DNA of 64,000 nt. Origin: an uncultured Fibrobacter sp. GTDB lineage: Bacteria > Fibrobacterota > Fibrobacteria > Fibrobacterales > Fibrobacteraceae. The notes beneath the pieces are model-generated. The model had not been told where the DNA came from, did not search any database, and saw only the letters and a list, made by a program, of their open reading frames with translations. How positions within the stretch are numbered: the first letter of the stretch is position 1; each line of letters begins with the position of its first letter. The DNA lies in assembly GCA_947165045.1 (NCBI GenBank), contig CAMUYW010000001.1:62001-126000 (forward strand), read 5' to 3'. This document shows positions 60,201-64,000 of this stretch, in pieces. The translations under genes and the position numbers were made by a program.

Positions 60201-60827
60201 GTAAATCTTGCAACATGGACGGAACAGAAAAAGAACGATAATTTGCACCGCCAAAAATTTAACGATATGCAAGCGGAACTTGTAAAACTTAAGTCGAAGC
60301 GTGCCGATTGGGAGCAAATGCAGCGTTGGTTTAACGGCAATAGACTTGATACAGGCAATGGCGATGTGTTCGTTCGGTTTATCCAAACAATCACGTTGCG
60401 TAATTTGTTAAAAATTGCGAATGGCTATTTGCGCGATATGTTTCCTCGTTATGAAATGATAACCGCTCCGAATACGCTCAACATTCAGCTTGTAGATCAT
60501 GACAACAGCGATGCTGTACGCCCGATCGATAACATTTCAGGTGGCGAAGGTTTCCTCGTAAGCTTGTCGCTTGCACTTGGCATCTCGACACTTGCAAGTC
60601 GCAACGTGCGCATTGATTCCATGTTCCTCGACGAAGGCTTTGGAACGCTCGATTCCAAGATGCTCCAGGAAACCGTTGTCGTGCTCCAGAAAATGCAACA
60701 GGAAAAAGGAAAACTTCTTGGTGTCATCACGCATGTGGATTTGGTCAAAAGCGAACTTCCCACGCATATTGAAGTTACGCCTTGCGGTGGCCGCAGCGTC
60801 CTCAGCGGCGCCGGCGTGCAGCAGTAA
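57300..60827 (+). CDS. sbcC: Exonuclease SbcC subunit (SMC-like ATPase)
   Basis: Rad50-like partner of SbcD with 1175 residues. Walker A 'FCISGPTGSGKTSILDAI' (~39), then two long coiled coils separated by a zinc hook 'GEACPVCGSREHVS' (~568), and C-terminal ABC signature 'NISGGEGFLVSLSLALG' (~1077), Walker B 'MFLDEGFGTLD' (~1105) and D-loop. Length and order are typical. ATP binding drives opening of the SbcD nuclease for hairpin cutting. It starts 4 bases after sbcD. In a genome full of palindromic repeats, a hairpin nuclease would be useful; that link is inference. Confidence 0.96.
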   Translation: MKIKKIEFCNINSLVGEWTIDFESPDFAKSGMFCISGPTGSGKTSILDAICLGLYGKTPRLGAIVGDTNEVMTYGAKNCYAKVTFECGATVYSARWEQHRSARTNKLQKYSWVLTNETSQTVESSFSKQSEIEATMTRVIGLDFGQFTKSMMLAQGEFNKFLKCNENERAAILEKLTGDGIYRKIAVAVHDLYASANKAVEDIESKIGDVSLLSDEELAELSAKIADAELQKKTLAEETERLLYICTWFENLHGFEKLLSESKSQLEKAENARSEFEPNRKKLEHALHAQEVESSFVEFKSILDNLARMKLQLDENKKNLPAAAENFKQASEKNREAQAAFEKCKADYFASESVWEQVSSLDVDIRNARVQLKNAKDAVAKFAGESEEAQKKIDGVDKRIFDNEQALEKVEKYIAENQKDEAIDGQISLLKSQIAEWKTENENVSAEAQKLETLKKSLQDLDADFERQKLDLQTLQEYLAQHQTDAELVNVLPEMSGLANDAERHHKEFERLQGEFDSKQKQLENVCAESAQTLEKLTALQKDKETIIQEDIPVVVAELRRNLKPGEACPVCGSREHVSCEDATKIENGADRLNDFADKLRKINGEMEQIQRTLDSFATQQKHFEEVLAESARKQKDESTAETYALEQLNAKLEPWKKTAILETTRAILQELSELKNAYLQKKEKADALQNEVNHAAVNRASLVGNANLAEESLKKSQSKVQKLSQEIETIFAEWFSNIRMEDVDALLAELEKKNVWWKKAQEKKTKVENDLNMDRSAKTQHQENLVQAQMRRDDATAKQNEIQQNLDTLDAKRKELFGEKSVEVERNKARTLREAAETLANETLRKEQQMREEKMSLDNSIAELGCRIAETEPKLAQLQANFLENLSAKGFADEQEFIAAKLPEAERKSLQQLQKNVDDNLTTAQTSVKNFNDQLARHLEKRDFEESEEIAKQNRDTAKAKLNECTVNLATWTEQKKNDNLHRQKFNDMQAELVKLKSKRADWEQMQRWFNGNRLDTGNGDVFVRFIQTITLRNLLKIANGYLRDMFPRYEMITAPNTLNIQLVDHDNSDAVRPIDNISGGEGFLVSLSLALGISTLASRNVRIDSMFLDEGFGTLDSKMLQETVVVLQKMQQEKGKLLGVITHVDLVKSELPTHIEVTPCGGRSVLSGAGVQQ

Positions 60828-60839
60828 CCTTTAGCTGTC

Positions 60840-60861
60840 ACACCGGCCTCCGTGCCGGTGT
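60840..60861. repeat. Palindromic repeat after sbcC (TGTCACACC head)
   Basis: ACACCGGC and GCCGGTGT pair around CTCCGT, preceded by TGTC. It lies 12 bases after the sbcC stop and before the promoter of the RCK-RyR gene. No T-tract follows at once. Confidence 0.7.
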
Positions 60862-60875
60862 CGGCTTTAATTCTT

Positions 60876-60905
60876 TTGTCATTTTGCGTAAAAAAAAACT
60901 ATAAT
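60876..60905 (+). promoter_or_regulatory. Sigma-70-type promoter of the RCK-RyR gene
   Basis: TTGTCA (60876-60881) and TATAAT (60900-60905) are separated by 18 bases, the latter 29 bases before the ATG at 60935. This is the best promoter by consensus in the window. Confidence 0.6.
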
Positions 60906-60934
60906 AACATTATAGGATTTATCAGGGGCGTATC

Positions 60935-62581
60935 ATGAATGTTAAAGGTCTAATTAAAGGCGCGTGGTCGAACGGAATCGCCAAGAAACTTTTGATTTTG
61001 CTTGTTTTGTCGCTTATCATTTTCGTCATCGGCGTGATGATTGGCTCGTGGGTGCTTGGTGAAAAATCACTCGGCTGGAAAGGCTTTTTGTCGGGCTACG
61101 TTGTTTTTGCGGTGCTGTTCATCAGCGTCATGATTAACGTTTTCAAGAATACATCGGAATCCATGCGCGAAGGAAAAAAGCATGTCGATGTTCGCGGTCA
61201 TGTGCTTGTGCTTGGTGCGGGCCACCAACTTAAAAGTATCTTGCGTGCGCTTAAAGGTGATAAACGCCCGATTGTTGTGATGAGTCGCCGCGATATCGAT
61301 GGCCACTTTATCCATTATAAAAAAGATTACGAAAACGAAGATGACTTGCTTTATGCGGGGGCTTTGTTGGCGGATATGATTCTCGTAATCGGTGAGGATG
61401 GTCCGGAACGCGATTCCCGTAACTTGCATTGCGTTGAAGTGTTGCGTAGCATTAGCGAAAAAGCGATGCGCGATATTCATTGCCATTTGCTGTTGAGCAA
61501 TCCTTCGACTTCTGAAATTTTGTGGTACTTGAAGGCTCCAGAACAGAATAAAGGTCATTTGCTGGTCGATGTTTTTAACGAATATGAATTCATGTCGGAG
61601 CAATTGCTCGTTGGAACGGATTTCTTACCGACCATTCGCGAGGCGGAAAATGAACGCTTGCATGTTGTGTTGCTTGGTACGGGGCCGATTGCGCAGGCTG
61701 TGGCGTTTGCTGTGGCGAATGTGTGCCATTATCCGAACTTTAAACGGACGAATTTAAAAACATGTATCACTTTTGTTGATGAAGATTGTGAAAAGTGGGT
61801 GGACCGTTTGGTAGTCTCTCGCATGGGACTTTTTAGACTTTCAAAGTACACGTATGTTGATGCGAACGGAAATAAGGTTTCTCATGATCCGGAGACAAAT
61901 CGCGGCGATTATCTCGATGTGGAATGGAATTTTGTAGACGCTTACTGCGAAGCTGATTTGGCACGTAACTTTATTGCCGCCGTGGCGGCCAGTCCCAAAG
62001 AACGGCTTGTGGTGTGCATTTGTAAGGAAGATGCGTCTAAGGCGATTTCGACACTTGTGCATTTGCCGCGTGCTGTTTACGATAACGCTGACATTGCGGT
62101 GTATTGGCGCGAGGCGAATGACGATATCATCAAGCGTATTAACGAAAGCGGAATGTATGGCTATGTACGCATCATGGGCGACATCGATGAAATGAAGGAA
62201 TTTGTCCGGTCGAAACGCGTGGAACGCGGCCAGCGTGCAAACTATGTTCGTGAACGTCATTTGAATCCTGAAACTCGCGATACTGAAGAAAAAATGTGGT
62301 ATCGCTTGAGTGAAGCAGACAAGACCGCTGCAATTTATTGCGCGAATGCGCTTCCGCTTCGTAAACGTTGCTTTGAAATTACAGATGACGATTCCCTATT
62401 GCGCGATGCGGAACATCGTCGATGGATGATGTCAATGCTCCTGATGGGATATCGCTCTGGTCCGACCGACGAAAGAACGTTTACGCGCCATGACATCATT
62501 CCGTTTGATCGCTTGCCCGAAGAACTGAAAACGAAGGATTCGTACATCCTTGAAAATGCTGAATACATTATGAACGGGTAA
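60935..62581 (+). CDS. Membrane RCK/TrkA-N-like protein with C-terminal RyR domain
   Basis: The protein has 548 residues. Two membrane helices near the N-terminus (LLILLVLSLIIFVIGVMIGSWV and FLSGYVVFAVLFISVMINVF) with a short link and no pore-helix/TVGYG filter. Two Rossmann/TrkA-N-like domains follow: one starting 'GHVLVLGAGHQLKSILRAL' (~90) and one starting 'LHVVLLGTGPIAQAVAFAV' (~243). The last ~95 residues match the RyR domain: 'KMWYRLSEADKTAAIYCANALPLRKRCFEI', 'LLRDAEHRRWMMSMLLMGYRSGP' and 'HDIIPFDRLPEELKTKDS'. RCK domains in channels bind NAD or ions; RyR domains are ligand-binding folds known in bacteria too. No ion selectivity can be inferred. Four bases separate it from the next gene. 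Confidence 0.85.
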   Translation: MNVKGLIKGAWSNGIAKKLLILLVLSLIIFVIGVMIGSWVLGEKSLGWKGFLSGYVVFAVLFISVMINVFKNTSESMREGKKHVDVRGHVLVLGAGHQLKSILRALKGDKRPIVVMSRRDIDGHFIHYKKDYENEDDLLYAGALLADMILVIGEDGPERDSRNLHCVEVLRSISEKAMRDIHCHLLLSNPSTSEILWYLKAPEQNKGHLLVDVFNEYEFMSEQLLVGTDFLPTIREAENERLHVVLLGTGPIAQAVAFAVANVCHYPNFKRTNLKTCITFVDEDCEKWVDRLVVSRMGLFRLSKYTYVDANGNKVSHDPETNRGDYLDVEWNFVDAYCEADLARNFIAAVAASPKERLVVCICKEDASKAISTLVHLPRAVYDNADIAVYWREANDDIIKRINESGMYGYVRIMGDIDEMKEFVRSKRVERGQRANYVRERHLNPETRDTEEKMWYRLSEADKTAAIYCANALPLRKRCFEITDDDSLLRDAEHRRWMMSMLLMGYRSGPTDERTFTRHDIIPFDRLPEELKTKDSYILENAEYIMNG

Positions 62582-62585
62582 AAAA

Positions 62586-64000
62586 ATGAAAAAAGGATGC
62601 TTGTTATTTCTAGCTGTCGTTATTGCGACTCCTGTCACGTACCTTTTGATATCCAATCATTCGAAAAAGGCTGAAATTCAAAAAGAAATTGATTCGGTCG
62701 AGACTGTTTTTGAAAATGCCGAAAAAGATGAGCAAGCTTCTCCTAAGGCGCGCGAATCTAAACCGCTTGATCTTGAAAAGACGGTTCGTTTGTTCCATAT
62801 TTTGAATGACGGTTTTTCGACTTCAAAGAACATGTTCGAATATTTGCAGTTCTTGGCTACTCAAGATTATAGCAGTATTCCAGATGAAGTTCTTGATGCT
62901 CAAAAGAAATTATTGCCCTTGTACAAGGGAATCCGCTCGGCTGAATACGACTTAAATGAAACTCAAAAGAAACGCTATTGGAATGCCATTACCAAATCCG
63001 TTGATCTGAAAAGTATTACATCTCCCATTGCACAGATGGTGGCTACGGGAGGATTTGATCCGACTGCGGTTTTATCGCTCGCCAAGTCTGGTATTTCTTC
63101 TGGTGGGCATTTTTATGATGAAATCCAAAAGAATGATGAAATAGAAAAAAATGCCAAAAAGGCGCTTGAAGAAAATAGGGAAGCTTATTTGAATTACTTG
63201 AGCGAATATACGCTTCTTTATTTAAAGTATTTGTTTCAATGGAATGAAATGTGCTTGTTGCGCGATAGGGCGTATCTTGCCATCAACAATGGCAATGTTG
63301 GGGAGGCCATTAAATCGCTTGATGCTGTGCTGCAAAAGTATCCGACCGATTCGGAATCGCTCCTGCTGAAATCTTTCTGCCTACTTTATGGATCTGAACG
63401 CGGTGTAGATTTTTATAGTGATAAACGCAATGCGGACATCGCAAGAGATATCCTCAATCAATACATTGCGGAACATCCCGATAGAGCCGCTCCTGCGCTC
63501 GTTTTACTGGGAGCCTACTACACATTGCAAGGAGACGAAACGAAGGCCGCAATGTTGTTTGACCAATCTTCTGTCGAATATCCTCGTGAAGCAGAAACGC
63601 TGTTGGATATGTACAATTCGTACAATTATCGTAATTACTTTTTGAAGTCTAAAGAAGGCCACGTGATTCTGGAACATTACAAGTCCATGATGGAAGGCTT
63701 TGGTTTTTATTCGCCGAATTTCCAAAAGGCAATGATTGCGTACAATAAGGGAGATTTCCCTAAGGCTAAAGAAGAAATTTTAAGGCACTTCTTCCGCCGC
63801 GGAAATCAAGATGTGTATGATTATCTGATTTCAGATATGAAATTTGTAGAACAGTTTATGCCCAAAATCTTGGATATGATTTTCGAAGAACATTCTTTCT
63901 TGGATTTGCAAACATACAATCCGACACTTTCTTTCTCGGATAAGCTTGCTGTTGAAATTGAAAATCGTTCCGACAAGCGCCTTTCGAATGTCCGCCTATT
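62586..64000 (+). CDS. Membrane-anchored TPR protein, 3' partial, not in the ORF track
   Basis: The frame from ATG 62586 is open to the right window edge (471 codons), so the stop lies beyond. The N-terminus MKKGCLLFLAVVIATPVTYLLI is a membrane anchor or uncleaved signal. The rest is helical, with TPR-like units ('LAINNGNVGEAIKSLDAVLQKYPTDSESLLLKSFCLLYG', 'APALVLLGAYYTLQGDETKAAMLFDQSSVEYP', 'AMIAYNKGDFPKAKEEILRHFFRRG'). Near ~165-210 is a Gly/Ala-rich stretch (SPIAQMVATGGFDPTAVLSLAKSG). The 4-base gap after the RCK-RyR gene means both are co-transcribed. Function unknown; no homologous family recognised. Confidence 0.85.
   Translation, partial: MKKGCLLFLAVVIATPVTYLLISNHSKKAEIQKEIDSVETVFENAEKDEQASPKARESKPLDLEKTVRLFHILNDGFSTSKNMFEYLQFLATQDYSSIPDEVLDAQKKLLPLYKGIRSAEYDLNETQKKRYWNAITKSVDLKSITSPIAQMVATGGFDPTAVLSLAKSGISSGGHFYDEIQKNDEIEKNAKKALEENREAYLNYLSEYTLLYLKYLFQWNEMCLLRDRAYLAINNGNVGEAIKSLDAVLQKYPTDSESLLLKSFCLLYGSERGVDFYSDKRNADIARDILNQYIAEHPDRAAPALVLLGAYYTLQGDETKAAMLFDQSSVEYPREAETLLDMYNSYNYRNYFLKSKEGHVILEHYKSMMEGFGFYSPNFQKAMIAYNKGDFPKAKEEILRHFFRRGNQDVYDYLISDMKFVEQFMPKILDMIFEEHSFLDLQTYNPTLSFSDKLAVEIENRSDKRLSNVRL

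Overview
The window looks like a chromosomal segment of a Fibrobacter-type bacterium (Fibrobacterota). The evidence is a TIGR02147-family regulator, which I recall as a large paralogous family of Fibrobacter succinogenes, joined to a secreted lipoprotein. There are also many lipoproteins and large surface proteins with type IX-like C-terminal tails, a CE2-type acetyl esterase and a CBM-rich exoprotein that fit a plant-fibre degrader, and short TGTCAT-headed palindromes between and inside genes. This assignment is inference from content. I see no rRNA, tRNA, CRISPR array, transposase or prophage gene. Coding density is very high and no gene-free gap exceeds 300 bases. The largest gaps are 23951-24219, 45261-45520, 4655-4883 and 46409-46630, and their contents are listed as features.

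Layout. 1-4123: 3' end of a large CBM/LamG exoprotein, then a LolA-like periplasmic protein. 4190-10414: a small unknown gene on the minus strand, then purA, a Crp/Fnr regulator, a stand-alone PASTA membrane protein, a TPR lipoprotein and a LolB-like lipoprotein in one run. 10506-14829: a degenerate M6-metalloprotease-like surface protein and a SUMF1-fold lipoprotein. 14876-21952: an NlpE-like lipoprotein, a LytTR response regulator, an enlarged signal peptidase I, an Ig-like lipoprotein and a DinG helicase with a fused exonuclease. 22055-29638: an XPB/Ssl2-N-like protein, a CE2 esterase, a membrane diguanylate cyclase, a small lipoprotein, and the TIGR02147 regulator/lipoprotein pair preceded by a long palindrome. 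29707-35443: a tight operon of ispA-like, dxs, trmH-family, pyrF and a membrane-anchored unknown. 35573-39781: MlaD-like and TPR genes on the minus strand, an M18 aminopeptidase interrupted in frame by a palindromic repeat, and an acyltransferase. 39861-45260: GtrA, a flavoprotein and a GT-C transferase, then two Bat-type TPR/low-complexity genes. 45521-54664: an unknown lipoprotein, a second GGDEF protein, a UvrX-type polymerase plus YolD-like pair, a 1497-residue soluble hybrid histidine kinase and a small unknown. 54773-64000: rmuC, sbcD, sbcC, an RCK-like protein with a C-terminal RyR domain, and a truncated TPR membrane protein that is missing from the ORF track.

Main themes are envelope biogenesis and surface display (signal peptidase, many lipoproteins, MCE protein, T9SS-like cargo), signalling (Crp, LytTR, two GGDEF proteins, hybrid kinase, TIGR02147), DNA repair (DinG, RmuC, SbcCD, Y-polymerase) and isoprenoid/nucleotide housekeeping. 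The observations I rate highest are palindromic repeats translated in frame inside two genes, the TIGR02147-lipoprotein cassette with its 35-base palindrome, the pore-less RCK-RyR protein with its TPR neighbour, and the sensor array of the hybrid kinase built by duplication of a two-domain unit.
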